Shown here: piece by piece, positions 55,872-64,000 of the stretch
Layout of the letters: each line of letters opens with the position of its first letter
How positions within the stretch are numbered: position 1 is the stretch's first letter
Origin: Bacillus sp. AFS088145
GTDB taxonomy: Bacteria; Bacillota; Bacilli; Bacillales; Bacillaceae_G
Direction of reading: 5' to 3'
Assembly: GCF_002564465.1 (NCBI RefSeq)
Contig: NZ_NUUX01000015.1
Coordinates: forward strand, 287,940 to 351,939
DNA: 64,000 nt
The notes under the pieces: generated by a model
What the model was told of the DNA's origin: nothing
The model's input: only the letters and a program-made list of their open reading frames with translations
Databases searched by the model: none
Translations under genes and position numbers: made by a program

Positions 55872-55983
55872 TACTTTCCCCCCTTATGTCTAAACCATTA
55901 TACATTCCTATTTTAGCAGAATTTTTAAATTTATCATAAAAATCTAAAATTATAATTTACTAATCTATTTAACATAAACAAAA

Positions 55984-56030
55984 AGAAAGGGCAGTCTCTT
56001 AAGTCTATTCGACCAGAGACACCCTTTATT
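55984..56030 (-). terminator. Terminator of the small carrier-like gene cluster
   Basis: Minus-strand AAAGGGTGTCTCT pairs with AGAGACTGCCCTTT around a loop and is followed by CTTTTTG. Confidence 0.7.
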
Positions 56031-56103
56031 TGTTAGAAAAGAGAACGCGTTAATTGAATCAAGATTGTTATTTGTAATCTTAGAAATCTTAATCACACTT
56101 TAC

Positions 56104-56352
56104 TCAATCGCTAGCGGTCACAAACAAATCCTCTTTAACATACGCAAGAACCATTCCAGGAACTATCTTGTCTCCAATTGAGACCTCCAATGAAACAACT
56201 TCACCACTAATTCCTTGATGAATAACTTTTGTAAATCCATCTGTAGTTTTAATAAAGAATAAAGGCTCCCATTCATAAATTCTCGAATCTTTCTGAATAG
56301 CAGTCTCTTCAACTGTTCCATGGTAGTCACTGACAATGACTCCATAATACAT
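56104..56352 (-). CDS. Small biotin/lipoyl-carrier-like protein
   Basis: The 82-residue protein has a C-terminal half resembling the biotinyl/lipoyl hammerhead fold (GISGEVVSLEVSIGDKIVPGMVLAYVKED). The lysine of the modification motif (MKM or DK) is not in the usual place, so it may be an unmodified or degenerate version. The start at 56352 follows AAAAAAGGAGTGA. It lies downstream of the glutamate dehydrogenase genes in the same direction. Role unknown; perhaps a domain related to carboxylase partners. Confidence 0.6.
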   Translation of the reverse strand: MYYGVIVSDYHGTVEETAIQKDSRIYEWEPLFFIKTTDGFTKVIHQGISGEVVSLEVSIGDKIVPGMVLAYVKEDLFVTASD

Positions 56353-56458
56353 AAAGCTCACTCCTTTTTTGCACATTAAGAATATTTTAAATTTCTCCGA
56401 CTCAGTCTCGCCTTAAAGTTCACTAAATAGCGAGTTTTCTTTTTAAAAATTCCTGGTA

Positions 56459-56743
56459 TTATAACTCGCAAATGTGTTTTGATGGTAAAACCATGCTAAA
56501 GAAATTTTGGATTTCTGAAATATCCTCCTCAGCAATACCTAACTTAGGAGCCCAATAATGTTCAGAGTGAATATCCTCTAAACATAATAATGACATTTTA
56601 CTAGATTGAATTGATGTTACCATTGATTTTCCATAAAAGTGACTTGAAAAGGCAATCGATAAATCATATCTATTATTTTGAGTTAATAAACAATAGTGGT
56701 GTACAAGCTGTCTTTCCGTTGATTCAGAAATAATATCGATCAT
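56459..56743 (-). CDS. Small protein, DUF3055/SAV0927-like
   Basis: The 94-residue protein starts at ATG 56743 behind AAAGGAGAG, 20 bases after the glutamate dehydrogenase stop codon. It has RYDLSIAFSSHFYGKSMVTSIQSSKMSLL and acidic segments that recall the DUF3055 (SAV0927-like) family of Bacilli. No catalytic residues are evident. Coexpression with glutamate dehydrogenase is likely from spacing. Family call is from memory of the pattern, so moderate. Confidence 0.6.
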   Translation of the reverse strand: MIDIISESTERQLVHHYCLLTQNNRYDLSIAFSSHFYGKSMVTSIQSSKMSLLCLEDIHSEHYWAPKLGIAEEDISEIQNFFSMVLPSKHICEL

Positions 56744-56763
56744 TCTAGATCTCTCCTTTTGTT

Positions 56764-58062
56764 TTAGTATTTTATCCAACCTCTCAAGCGACAAGCTTCA
56801 GCAATTTTACGAATGCCTTCGATATAAGCTGCTATTTTCATGTTTACATTATATTTTTGCGATGTTTTATAAACTTTTAAAAAGCTATCTGTCATTTTTT
56901 CTTTTAATCTCTCGTCTACAGTACTCTCAGACCAATAATAACCTTGCATATTTTGACACCATTCAAAATACGAAACAACTACTCCACCTGAGTTAGCTAA
57001 AATATCGGGAACGACTAAAATCTCTTTTTGATCAAGGATTTCTAGAGCTTCTTTAGTAGTCGGTCCATTCGCTGCTTCAACAACAATCTTGCATTTCAAT
57101 TTATCCGCATTACGGTTGTTAATAACCCCACTTATTGCTGCTGGAATTAAGACATCACATTCTTTTTCTAATAGCTCTTGATTAGAAATTGCATTTTTAA
57201 ATAAGTTAGAAACAACTCCAAATGAATCTCTATTGTCTAATAAATATGGAATGTCTAAACCTTTTGGATCATAAATTCCTCCAAGTACATCTGAAACTCC
57301 AACAACCTTTGCTCCAGCTTCATGTAAGTATTGCGCTAAGTAACTACCAACATTTCCAAAGCCTTGAATAATGACTTTCATATTTTTAATCTCGATTTTC
57401 TGTATTTCACTAATTAGCTCGAGAGCATAAAATACTCCTTTTGATGTTGCCGTCTCCCGACCTACGGAACCTCCTAAAGTTAGAGGTTTACCAGTAATAA
57501 AACTTGGTGAATCAAACTCTCTAATATGGTCGTATTCATCTAGCATCCAAGCCATAACTTGCGCGTTTGTATACATATCAGGTGCTGGAATATCTTTAGT
57601 AGGTCCTACAATTTGGCTTACAGCTCTTACATAACCTCTACTTAATTTTTCTAGCTCATTCATACTTAATAGTCTTGGGTCACAAACAACCCCACCTTTT
57701 GCTCCCCCATAAGGTAAATCAGTAATACTACACTTTAAACTCATCCAGCCAGCTAATGCTTTTACTTCCTCTGGCGTTACATCAGGATGAAATCTGATTC
57801 CCCCTTTTGTAGGTCCTAATGCATCATTATGTTGAGCTCGATATCCTTGAAATACTTTTGTCTCACAATTATCCATTTGAACGGGAATACTAAATTCTAA
57901 AAATCGCATTGGTGTTTTAAGGAAATCAAATACTTGGCTCGGATAGTTCATTATGCCGATCGCTTCATTTAACGTTTCTCTAAACTCTTGAAGGGAATCA
58001 TCTATTTCTACCTGTTCACTCCTCTTTTCATTTTGTTCTACCTCAGTTAAATTTGAGCTCAT
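56764..58062 (-). CDS. Catabolic glutamate dehydrogenase (RocG/GudB-like)
   Basis: The 432-residue enzyme of the Glu/Leu/Phe/Val dehydrogenase family has the substrate/catalytic Lys region LKCSITDLPYGGAKGGV, PAPDMYTN and the NAD-binding fold IQGFGNVGSYLAQYL. It deaminates glutamate to 2-oxoglutarate and ammonia. Both aminotransferases of this island produce glutamate, so it would recycle the acceptor. It has its own sigma-54 promoter 37 bases upstream of the start. Confidence 0.92.
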   Translation of the reverse strand: MSSNLTEVEQNEKRSEQVEIDDSLQEFRETLNEAIGIMNYPSQVFDFLKTPMRFLEFSIPVQMDNCETKVFQGYRAQHNDALGPTKGGIRFHPDVTPEEVKALAGWMSLKCSITDLPYGGAKGGVVCDPRLLSMNELEKLSRGYVRAVSQIVGPTKDIPAPDMYTNAQVMAWMLDEYDHIREFDSPSFITGKPLTLGGSVGRETATSKGVFYALELISEIQKIEIKNMKVIIQGFGNVGSYLAQYLHEAGAKVVGVSDVLGGIYDPKGLDIPYLLDNRDSFGVVSNLFKNAISNQELLEKECDVLIPAAISGVINNRNADKLKCKIVVEAANGPTTKEALEILDQKEILVVPDILANSGGVVVSYFEWCQNMQGYYWSESTVDERLKEKMTDSFLKVYKTSQKYNVNMKIAAYIEGIRKIAEACRLRGWIKY

Positions 58063-58098
58063 TTTCTACACCTCATTAGTTATTTTAAAAATTTAATA

Positions 58099-58114
58099 GC
58101 AATTCCTGTGCCAA
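58099..58114 (-). promoter_or_regulatory. Sigma-54 promoter of the glutamate dehydrogenase gene
   Basis: Minus strand TGGCAC-AGGAA-TTGCT matches -24/-12 with the invariant GG and GC. Confidence 0.9.
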
Positions 58115-58283
58115 CTTGAATTCATTTCATTATTTTGTGAAGTGATAAATAGGCAAAAGCTTATTAGAAAGGCAATTATAAGACTTTCATTACTTTTATA
58201 TTTTTTTGAATGATCCTTTTTAGTGTTTTTTCCTTCAACAACCTAATTCGTTCCTTTAGTGAAAATATGATTGAATGCATGAA

Positions 58284-58301
58284 TTATTCAATTTTGCATT
58301 A
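58284..58301. promoter_or_regulatory. Enhancer-like dyad, site B
   Basis: TTATTCA-ATTT-TGCATTA, nearly identical to the site at 53424, lies about 170 bp upstream of the glutamate dehydrogenase promoter. A nearby ATTATTCAAAATTGAAT may be a second half-site. Confidence 0.58.
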
Positions 58302-58375
58302 ATCATTATTCAAAATTGAATTACTAAAATTGTACTATTAGAGATGCGAACAAAATATTCCAGAGTAGACACAAA

Positions 58376-58411
58376 AAAAGTCACAAGAAGTAAATTTCCT
58401 TGTGACTTTTC
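58376..58411 (-). terminator. Terminator of the APC permease gene
   Basis: Minus strand AAAAGTCACAAG / CTTGTGACTTTTT stem followed by T residues. Confidence 0.82.
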
Positions 58412-58426
58412 TTCATTGTGACTTTA

Positions 58427-59764
58427 CTACACAGCAGCCTCTTCTTCATATTTAGGAGGTGCAATTTGGAATGCCTTAGTTAAGTAAATTAGATATAATA
58501 ATCCAACGACGAACCAAACTGTTCCCATTATTAGCGAGCTTTTTTCAATGTTAAACCATAAGATTGCTACAGATGCGGCCCCAATTAAAGGCAAAATTAG
58601 GTAAGAAAAAGTGCCCTTGACTGATCTACGCTTTCCTCGAATGTAAAAATGGTTAATGACTGATAAATTAACAAAAGTAAATGCCATTAATGCTCCGAAG
58701 TTAATTAATGAAGTAGCTGTTACCAAGTTAAAAAAGATTGCTGATAATGAAATCACACCGACAAAAATTACGTTAAATGCTGGTGTTTTCCATTTCGGAT
58801 GAACAAATCCGAACCATTTATCTGGGAAAACTTTGTCGCGCCCCATTACATATAACAAGCGTGATACACTCGCATGTGAAGCCAATGCAGAAGCAAGTGT
58901 ATTAATAAAGGTAATGCATAAGAAAATTGATTGAAATAATTTGCCACCTACATATAATGCAATCTCTGGTGATGCAGCATCTGGATGCTTAAATCTAGAT
59001 ATGTCCGGATAGTATAATTGAATGAAAAATGATGTAACTGTGAAGATTACGCCTCCCCAAAGTGCTGTGTAAAGAATTGCTTTAGGGATTGTTTTTGCAG
59101 GGTTTATTGCCTCTTCTGATAAAGTTGACACAGCATCAAATCCTAAAAATGAGAAGCAAAGGATTGTTGCACCGGTTACTAATGTGCCAAAATGCATTCC
59201 TGCATTAAAAAGTGGCTTAATACTAAATCCGCCGTATCCTTCTCCATGATGTAAGCCTTGGATTACAAGAACGATAAAGACAACCATAATCGCAAGCTGG
59301 ACTAATACAAAGAGAGTATTGAAATTCGCCAGCATATTGATACTTCTTAAGTTTAAGAAAGTTACTAGTGCTACAAATCCAATTACCCAAATCCAGGTTG
59401 GGACATTAGGAAAAAGTGCGTTTAAGTAAATTTTAGTTAATAAAGCATTTACCATTGGTAGGAACAAGTAATCTAATAATGATGACCAGCCAACTAGAAA
59501 GCCTAAGTGTCCACTAATCGCTTTCTGGGTGTATGTGTAAGCAGAGCCAGCTTCAGGAAATTCTCTTACAAGCTTACCGTAGCTAACCGCTGTAAATAAC
59601 ATTCCTATTAGAGCTACTATATATGCACTTGGTACGTGACCGTTAGTTACATCAGATACAATTCCAAATGTGTCAAAAACAACCATAGGGGTCATATAGG
59701 CTAACCCCATCATAACTACTTGCCATAACTTTAAGGATCTTTTTAACTGTGTTTTGTTTTCCAC
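58427..59764 (-). CDS. APC-family permease, putrescine-importer-like (PuuP type)
   Basis: The 445-residue transporter has twelve helices. Segments [44 protein letters not shown] and [28 protein letters not shown] are APC hallmarks, and the sequence style is that of putrescine/amino-acid importers. Uptake of diamine for the catabolic operon is likely from context. GTG start with AAGGGG nine bases upstream. It has its own sigma-54 promoter. Confidence 0.85.
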   Translation of the reverse strand: MENKTQLKRSLKLWQVVMMGLAYMTPMVVFDTFGIVSDVTNGHVPSAYIVALIGMLFTAVSYGKLVREFPEAGSAYTYTQKAISGHLGFLVGWSSLLDYLFLPMVNALLTKIYLNALFPNVPTWIWVIGFVALVTFLNLRSINMLANFNTLFVLVQLAIMVVFIVLVIQGLHHGEGYGGFSIKPLFNAGMHFGTLVTGATILCFSFLGFDAVSTLSEEAINPAKTIPKAILYTALWGGVIFTVTSFFIQLYYPDISRFKHPDAASPEIALYVGGKLFQSIFLCITFINTLASALASHASVSRLLYVMGRDKVFPDKWFGFVHPKWKTPAFNVIFVGVISLSAIFFNLVTATSLINFGALMAFTFVNLSVINHFYIRGKRRSVKGTFSYLILPLIGAASVAILWFNIEKSSLIMGTVWFVVGLLYLIYLTKAFQIAPPKYEEEAAV

Positions 59765-59886
59765 CTATCATATCCCCTTCGTTTTAGATTAAGCGCTTAC
59801 ACTACATTTACTACTTCCTTATAATTCTTACTTTTCCGACAGAAACCTCCTTTTTTTGAATATTTAAATAAGTCTTTTTCTAGAAC

Positions 59887-59902
59887 TGCAAGTTTTATGC
59901 CA
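59887..59902 (-). promoter_or_regulatory. Sigma-54 promoter of the PuuP-like permease gene
   Basis: Minus strand TGGCAT-AAAAC-TTGCA keeps the invariant GG and GC with correct spacing, 123 bases before the start codon. Confidence 0.82.
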
Positions 59903-60022
59903 AAATATTAATTTTTTGTAAACGTTATAAAGAACAGCTTCTATTGCTTTGAAATTATTAAGTATTAATAGGAAAAACGAAATTCCTTCCACTAAAATCT
60001 ACCTTTATGATCAGTCTGGTTG

Positions 60023-60059
60023 TTATTCAGTCCTGCATACATTATTCAAGACCTCATAA
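60023..60059. promoter_or_regulatory. Paired enhancer-like dyads, site C
   Basis: TTATTCA-GTCC-TGCATAC (60023-60040) and TTATTCA-AGAC-CTCATAA (60042-60059) are 19 bp apart between two divergent sigma-54 promoters, so they could serve both. Confidence 0.6.
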
Positions 60060-60111
60060 GATTTGCTTATCTTTTTATACGAATCTCTAAAATTGCTCAC
60101 TTCTATTAGAC

Positions 60112-60127
60112 TGGCACGGAAGTTGCA
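60112..60127 (+). promoter_or_regulatory. Sigma-54 promoter of the second APC permease gene
   Basis: TGGCAC-GGAAG-TTGCA is a perfect -24/-12 element; the start codon lies 166 bases downstream. Confidence 0.92.
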
Positions 60128-60292
60128 TTGTTAATGGTAAACTATCACTCTGCCTAATTTTAGGTACAAGAAAAATATGTAGCTTTTTTACCCGATCGAT
60201 AATAAAACTTCTAGTTAATCTAACCAGACTAACTACGAGTTTAATTATAAGAAAATTCTGTTAATAAATTTGAAATTTGGAGGAGATGATTT

Positions 60293-61726
60293 ATGAGTAA
60301 ACAAGGTATTGATTCAGATGCTTTACAATCGTTTAATTACAAACAGGAATTACAGCGATCATTAAAATTTTTTAGTTCATTTGCAGTTGCGTTCTCGTTT
60401 ATCTCGATTACAACTGGTATTTTTAGCTCTTATAGTCTTGCCTTAGGAGCAGCCGGACCTGCTGGAATTTGGACGTGGCCATTTGTCATGGTGGGACATT
60501 TACTTGTAGCCTTAATTTTTGCAGATTTATCGAGCAAAATTCCTTTAAGTGGCTATGTATACCAATGGGTTAGCCGTTTAACGAATCGAGGATTTGGTTG
60601 GTTTACAGGTTGGGCAGCTTTATGTTACTTAATTATTGTAGTACCTACTGTTGATTATGGTGTAGCACCAATTCTTCTTGATTTAATTGGAATTAAGAGT
60701 ACAACTACTGTTCTCACAACTGTCGTAATAATTACAATCGTTATACAAGCATTATTAAATATTTACGGAGTAAGGATTGCTACAATCATCAATAATTCAG
60801 CTGTCTATACAGAAGTAATCGGATTTATTGGCATTATTATTATTTTAAGTTTTGTCTTATTTTTCAAAGGAGCAGATTTTTCATTATTAACTTACACTGC
60901 TCACAAGGTTGGCTCAAATGGAAGCTATTTAACAGCATTTGTACTATCAGTCGTAATGGGCTCTTATACATTAGTAGGCTTTGAAGCTGCGGCAAATTTA
61001 GCAGAAGAAACAGTGGATGCTAATAAAACTGTACCTAAGGCCATCGTTTACTCAATGTTACTTGCAGGTGTAATTGGATTTGTTTTCTTAATCATTGTTA
61101 CATCGGGAATTAAAGATATTAATAGTATCATGGTTTCTGCTTCCCCCATTTCTGATATTTTACAATCACGTTTGGGCACTGCAGTTGCTGACTTCTTCCT
61201 TGCATTAGTGATTGTGTCAATTTTTGCGTGCGGATTAATCATTATGGCTTCTGCTTCTCGACTTATTTATGCCCTTTCAAGAGACAATGTATTTTTCGCT
61301 TCTAATGTGTTTAAAAAGGTAGATAAAAAACATAATGTACCGTACAATGCGATAATTTTAGTTTCTGTATTAGGCATTATTGCTGTATTCTATTTTGGGA
61401 AACTATCTTTATTAATAGGTACTTCTGCGGCACTTCCAGCCATAATTTACTTAATTACTGTAATCGCATATGCTACTAAAATTAAGACGTTACCGGATAC
61501 AGATGGTTTTAAGTTAGGAAAATGGCGACTACCTGTTACGATTCTTGCGATTATTTGGTTAGTATTTGAAGTTGGTATTTTGACACTTCCAAAAGATTTC
61601 CTACCAACTACTAAAGTAATCCTTTACTTATTTCTTGCTGGAATTATTATTTATTGGGCTGTATTCAGATCTAGAATACAGGAAGGGAAAATTGGTATTA
61701 ATTTAGAAAAAGATTTGGATGTGTAA
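60293..61726 (+). CDS. APC-family amino-acid permease, possible GABA transporter
   Basis: The 477-residue permease has about twelve helices. FAVAFSFISITTGIFSSYSLALGAAGPAGIW, FADLSSKIPLSGYVYQWVSRLTNRGFGWFTGW and TLVGFEAAANLAEETVDANKTVPKAI fit the amino acid/choline/GABA subgroup of the APC superfamily. Placed behind a sigma-54 promoter in the same regulon, GABA or aminovalerate uptake is likely. GGAGGAGATG precedes the ATG. The stop codon is followed within two bases by a GC-rich repeat element. Confidence 0.85.
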   Translation: MSKQGIDSDALQSFNYKQELQRSLKFFSSFAVAFSFISITTGIFSSYSLALGAAGPAGIWTWPFVMVGHLLVALIFADLSSKIPLSGYVYQWVSRLTNRGFGWFTGWAALCYLIIVVPTVDYGVAPILLDLIGIKSTTTVLTTVVIITIVIQALLNIYGVRIATIINNSAVYTEVIGFIGIIIILSFVLFFKGADFSLLTYTAHKVGSNGSYLTAFVLSVVMGSYTLVGFEAAANLAEETVDANKTVPKAIVYSMLLAGVIGFVFLIIVTSGIKDINSIMVSASPISDILQSRLGTAVADFFLALVIVSIFACGLIIMASASRLIYALSRDNVFFASNVFKKVDKKHNVPYNAIILVSVLGIIAVFYFGKLSLLIGTSAALPAIIYLITVIAYATKIKTLPDTDGFKLGKWRLPVTILAIIWLVFEVGILTLPKDFLPTTKVILYLFLAGIIIYWAVFRSRIQEGKIGINLEKDLDV

Positions 61727-61728
61727 AG

Positions 61729-61860
61729 TTCAGACTGCCCGCCAAACGCTCGCTTTCTTCGTTGCTTCGCCTATTGAGCGGTGCTCATTACCGATTAAGG
61801 TAACTCCGCTCCTCACCAGGCTTCGCGCCTCGAAAGACAAGCGCTCGCAATCAGTCTGAA
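61729..61860. repeat. GC-rich dispersed element with terminal inverted repeats, copy 2
   Basis: This 132-bp copy of the element at 3320-3455 has perfect 9-bp terminal repeats TTCAGACTG / CAGTCTGAA. It differs mainly in a central segment (CCTATTGAGCG against CACTGCCCGCGCGG). It begins two bases after the stop codon of the permease gene. Confidence 0.9.
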
Positions 61861-61891
61861 CCTCAATTTTTTTGTAATTTGTTTACCCAAT

Positions 61892-61927
61892 AAAGCCGAT
61901 GCTCCTTATATAGGAAATCGGCTTTTT
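61892..61927. terminator. Bidirectional terminator after the repeat
   Basis: AAAGCCGAT / ATCGGCTTT stem with a 16-base loop between convergent genes. Confidence 0.8.
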
Positions 61928-61946
61928 AACAATTAAAAATATTAGA

Positions 61947-62915
61947 TTAGTATTCTAGTTTCCACATATATCTTCTTTTTGTTAACGGATGATTTCTAAC
62001 TTTAGCTAGTTGCTCTGCATACACTCGTAAAACACCAGAAATTAAAATTGGATTGAAGTAATCTACAACTTCTTTTGAAATGACAGTACCTAAACCAAAA
62101 TCTTTTGCATCCACCAAAGTCGTTTTAGCTTCGAATCGATTTAAGAATTCAAGTGCACGAGAATCCATATCTCTTGTTCTACCATCATTCATCAATAATA
62201 AGAATGGTACATCTTTGTCTACAATTTCGAATGGTCCGTGGAAGAATTCACCATCGTGGAATGTTCCTGAGTTAATCCATTGCATTTCCATTAGTAGGCA
62301 GATTGAGAAGGAGTACGCAACTTCATGCGTTGCACCGCTAGACATTACATAAATCACTTGATCATCTTTATAAGCTTTCGCAAAAGCTTGTGCTTGTGGA
62401 AGAGCTGTAGCAACAGATTGTTGAATTAAATCGTAAATATTATTGAAGCCATCTTGCATTTTCTCATAATATTCGTAGCCTTCAAATTGATTCAAGATTT
62501 CAACTGCTAAACCTAGTACCTTTGTCATTTTTTCCATTTTAGCTGCATAATTAGCTGCCCAGCCATGGTAGACTACATAATCAGCATCCTTTGTGATTGC
62601 TGATTCTTTTTCATATGTAACGGCAATTACATGTGCCCCTAGTTCTTTTGCTTTTGTAGTTGCAGTAACTGTTTCTGGAGTTGATCCACCTAGTGAACAA
62701 GTGATAACGATACTTGTATCATCTACGGATACTGGAGTTGCATAATTAAATTCATTTGCAGTATAAAGACTGACACGAAGTTGTTTTGCATTAGCCTCTA
62801 AGAAATATTTTGCTGGATATAATTCCGCCTTTGAAGCACCACATCCTACAAAAAATACGCTTTTAATTTCTGGCTGCTTTTCTTTAATTTGAGAAATGAC
62901 ATAATTCAATTCCAT
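61947..62915 (-). CDS. frlB: SIS-domain fructosamine-6-phosphate deglycase, FrlB-like
   Basis: The 322-residue protein has two SIS folds. Visible are FFVGCGASKAELYPAKYFLE, ITCSLGGSTPETV (Ser-rich phosphosugar loop) and VMSSGATHEVAYSFSICLLMEMQW, DGEFFHGPFEIVD. FrlB cleaves fructoselysine- or fructoseamino-acid 6-phosphates into glucose 6-phosphate and the amino acid. No frlD kinase or transporter genes are nearby in the window. ATG 62915 follows GGAGGGATAAAG. Confidence 0.88.
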   Translation of the reverse strand: MELNYVISQIKEKQPEIKSVFFVGCGASKAELYPAKYFLEANAKQLRVSLYTANEFNYATPVSVDDTSIVITCSLGGSTPETVTATTKAKELGAHVIAVTYEKESAITKDADYVVYHGWAANYAAKMEKMTKVLGLAVEILNQFEGYEYYEKMQDGFNNIYDLIQQSVATALPQAQAFAKAYKDDQVIYVMSSGATHEVAYSFSICLLMEMQWINSGTFHDGEFFHGPFEIVDKDVPFLLLMNDGRTRDMDSRALEFLNRFEAKTTLVDAKDFGLGTVISKEVVDYFNPILISGVLRVYAEQLAKVRNHPLTKRRYMWKLEY

Positions 62916-62945
62916 CTTTATCCCTCCACTTATTATATGATATAA

Positions 62946-63077
62946 CATTATATAACGTTATAGTAACGGTCAGATCATATAAAGTCAATAACTATTCTGA
63001 AAATTATTAATCTTAAATAAATAGAGTGAAATTGGTATATACATGAAAACACTTTCATTATATAATATTATATAATG
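62946..63077. promoter_or_regulatory. Paired palindromic operators between frlB and its GntR regulator
   Basis: The right site (63056-63077) is a perfect 22-bp palindrome with arms CATTATATAAT / ATTATATAATG. The left site (62946-62967) shares the first ten bases CATTATATAA and continues CGTTATAGTAA. One lies close to each divergent gene, as expected for an autoregulated GntR/HutC repressor. Confidence 0.75.
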
Positions 63078-63106
63078 ACTTATCGCTCGAAAGGACCATA
63101 TAACAA

Positions 63107-63835
63107 ATGAAACTAAATAATTCAATTTCAACGCCTTTATATGATCAGTTAAAACAAATAATTAAGGACTCCATCTTGCAAGAAATATATAAACAAGGTG
63201 AGAGACTTCCGAACGAAACAGAGCTATGTGAAATCTACGGTGTCAGCAGAATAACAGTTAGAAGAGCAATCCAGGACTTAACCGATGAAGGTTTACTAGA
63301 GCGCAAACAAGGAAAAGGTACATTTGTCATGCGATCTAAAATTGCAAGAGAATTAGTTTCGGTTGATGGTTTTACAGACTTTAACAAACAATTAGGTAAA
63401 AATCCTTCCAAGCAAATTCTTGTTTGTGAGGAATTAAAAGCTACTCCAAAAATAGCAGAATCGCTTCATATAGCAGTTAATACTCCTGTATTAAGGCTCG
63501 TTCGATTGATGTTTATTGATGACTACCCTTTTACACTTGATGAAACTCACTATTCCTTGGAACGTTTCCCTAACTTAACAAGTCACTTCCTTCAGAATAG
63601 TTCAACTTATGAAGTACTAAAAAAAATATATAACGTCGACATGAATGCTTGTACTACCCATAAAGTTATCACCGTAGTACCGGCTGGAAAGCTTGAAGCA
63701 GAACATTTAGATTGTGAACTTGGTGAAACTTTATTTAATATCGATAAAACTGTTTACGATGAAAATAAAGTTCCAATCCATACATCTAACTTTAAAACAC
63801 GCACTCAATTAATTGCTTTAACAATTACAACTTAA
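63107..63835 (+). CDS. frlR: GntR/HutC-family regulator with UTRA domain, FrlR-like
   Basis: The 242-residue protein has a winged HTH (LYDQLKQIIKDSILQEIYKQGERLPNETELCEIYGVSRITVRRAIQDLTDEGLLERKQGKGTFV) and a C-terminal UTRA effector domain (from about 85: SVDGFTDFNKQLGK, VLRLVRLMFIDDYPFTLDETHYSLERFPNL). It is divergent from frlB, with palindromes at both ends of the gap, so repression of frlB relieved by a phosphosugar-amino acid is likely. An AAAGGACC site precedes the ATG. Confidence 0.88.
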   Translation: MKLNNSISTPLYDQLKQIIKDSILQEIYKQGERLPNETELCEIYGVSRITVRRAIQDLTDEGLLERKQGKGTFVMRSKIARELVSVDGFTDFNKQLGKNPSKQILVCEELKATPKIAESLHIAVNTPVLRLVRLMFIDDYPFTLDETHYSLERFPNLTSHFLQNSSTYEVLKKIYNVDMNACTTHKVITVVPAGKLEAEHLDCELGETLFNIDKTVYDENKVPIHTSNFKTRTQLIALTITT

Positions 63836-63845
63836 AGGGTAATAA

Positions 63846-63881
63846 AAAGACTTCTCTGTTGATGACAGAGAAGTTTTTTTA
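63846..63881 (+). terminator. Terminator of the GntR regulator gene
   Basis: ACTTCTCTG / CAGAGAAGT stem with a 7-base loop followed by seven T. Confidence 0.88.
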
Positions 63882-63920
63882 TTGTGTTGAAAAATAATTA
63901 TCAGTTAATTAAGAAGTTAT

Positions 63921-64000
63921 GTCGGGTTGATTTCCACTGCGGGGTGCTCGCTTTCCGTGGGGCGAGCCTGCGGGGTCTTTAGCCTTCCCGCTTATCCCAT
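63921..64000. repeat. Second type of GC-rich dispersed repeat, cut by window end
   Basis: The sequence GGGTTGATTTCCACTGCGGG, GTGCTCGCTTTCCGTGGGG, CGAGCCTGCGGGG is of the 'TTTCCGCTGCGGG...GCTCGCTTTCCGCGG' type that I know as a widespread intergenic repeat in Bacillaceae. Only its beginning is in the window. Confidence 0.65.

Overview
The window looks like chromosomal DNA of a low-GC, spore-forming Bacillaceae (Bacillus/Gottfriedia-like). The signs are AT-rich codon use, strong Shine-Dalgarno sites, KinB-like orphan kinases, a SigV/RsiV/OatA module, a T-box, a purine riboswitch, a heterocycloanthracin-type bacteriocin precursor and many U-tract terminators. I see no rRNA, tRNA, CRISPR array, intact insertion sequence or prophage.

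Layout. 1-7.3 kb: end of a methyltransferase, two orphan sensor kinases flanking a metallophosphoesterase, azoreductase, acetate-type transporter, radical SAM/SPASM protein. 7.5-8.1 kb: a type I toxin/antisense RNA locus and a decayed second copy. 8.3-10.8 kb: T-box leader and a three-gene amino-acid ABC importer. 10.9-13.7 kb: a 21-bp tandem repeat and a cytochrome bd operon with a 32-codon third gene. 13.9-16.4 kb: a regulator, a GIY-YIG-like protein and a MATE exporter. 17-23.1 kb: a polysaccharide deacetylase and the lysozyme-response module sigV-rsiV-oatA. 23.2-29.9 kb: a giant Vpr-like subtilase with a dockerin, an HTH/TPR regulator and a VanY-type carboxypeptidase.

30.6-39.7 kb: a thiazole/oxazole-modified peptide cluster (SagB-type oxidase, YcaO cyclodehydratase, ThiF-like maturation protein, Cys/Gly-rich precursor), a small membrane protein, then divergently an AtxA/Mga-like regulator and an HD-GYP protein. 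39.7-44.9 kb: guanine riboswitch and xpt, remains of a siderophore permease system, a Fur-box ferredoxin-NADP reductase, and two small unknown genes.

44.9-61.7 kb: a catabolic island for diamines and GABA (acyl-CoA dehydrogenase, CoA-transferase, GabD, GabT, putrescine-type aminotransferase, aldehyde dehydrogenase, sigma-54 activator, glutamate dehydrogenase, two APC permeases). Four sigma-54 -24/-12 promoters and a recurring 18-bp dyad tie the island into one regulon; the enzyme set could convert putrescine to succinate and cadaverine to crotonyl-CoA. 61.9-63.8 kb: FrlB-like deglycase and divergent GntR regulator with paired palindromic operators.

Two copies of a GC-rich element of about 135 bp with terminal inverted repeats sit 0-2 bases after the stop codons of genes 58 kb apart. 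Other observations are the linkage of an AtxA-like regulator with a bacteriocin cluster, an Fnr/Crp-type palindrome at that regulator, and several small genes supported by strong ribosome-binding sites.
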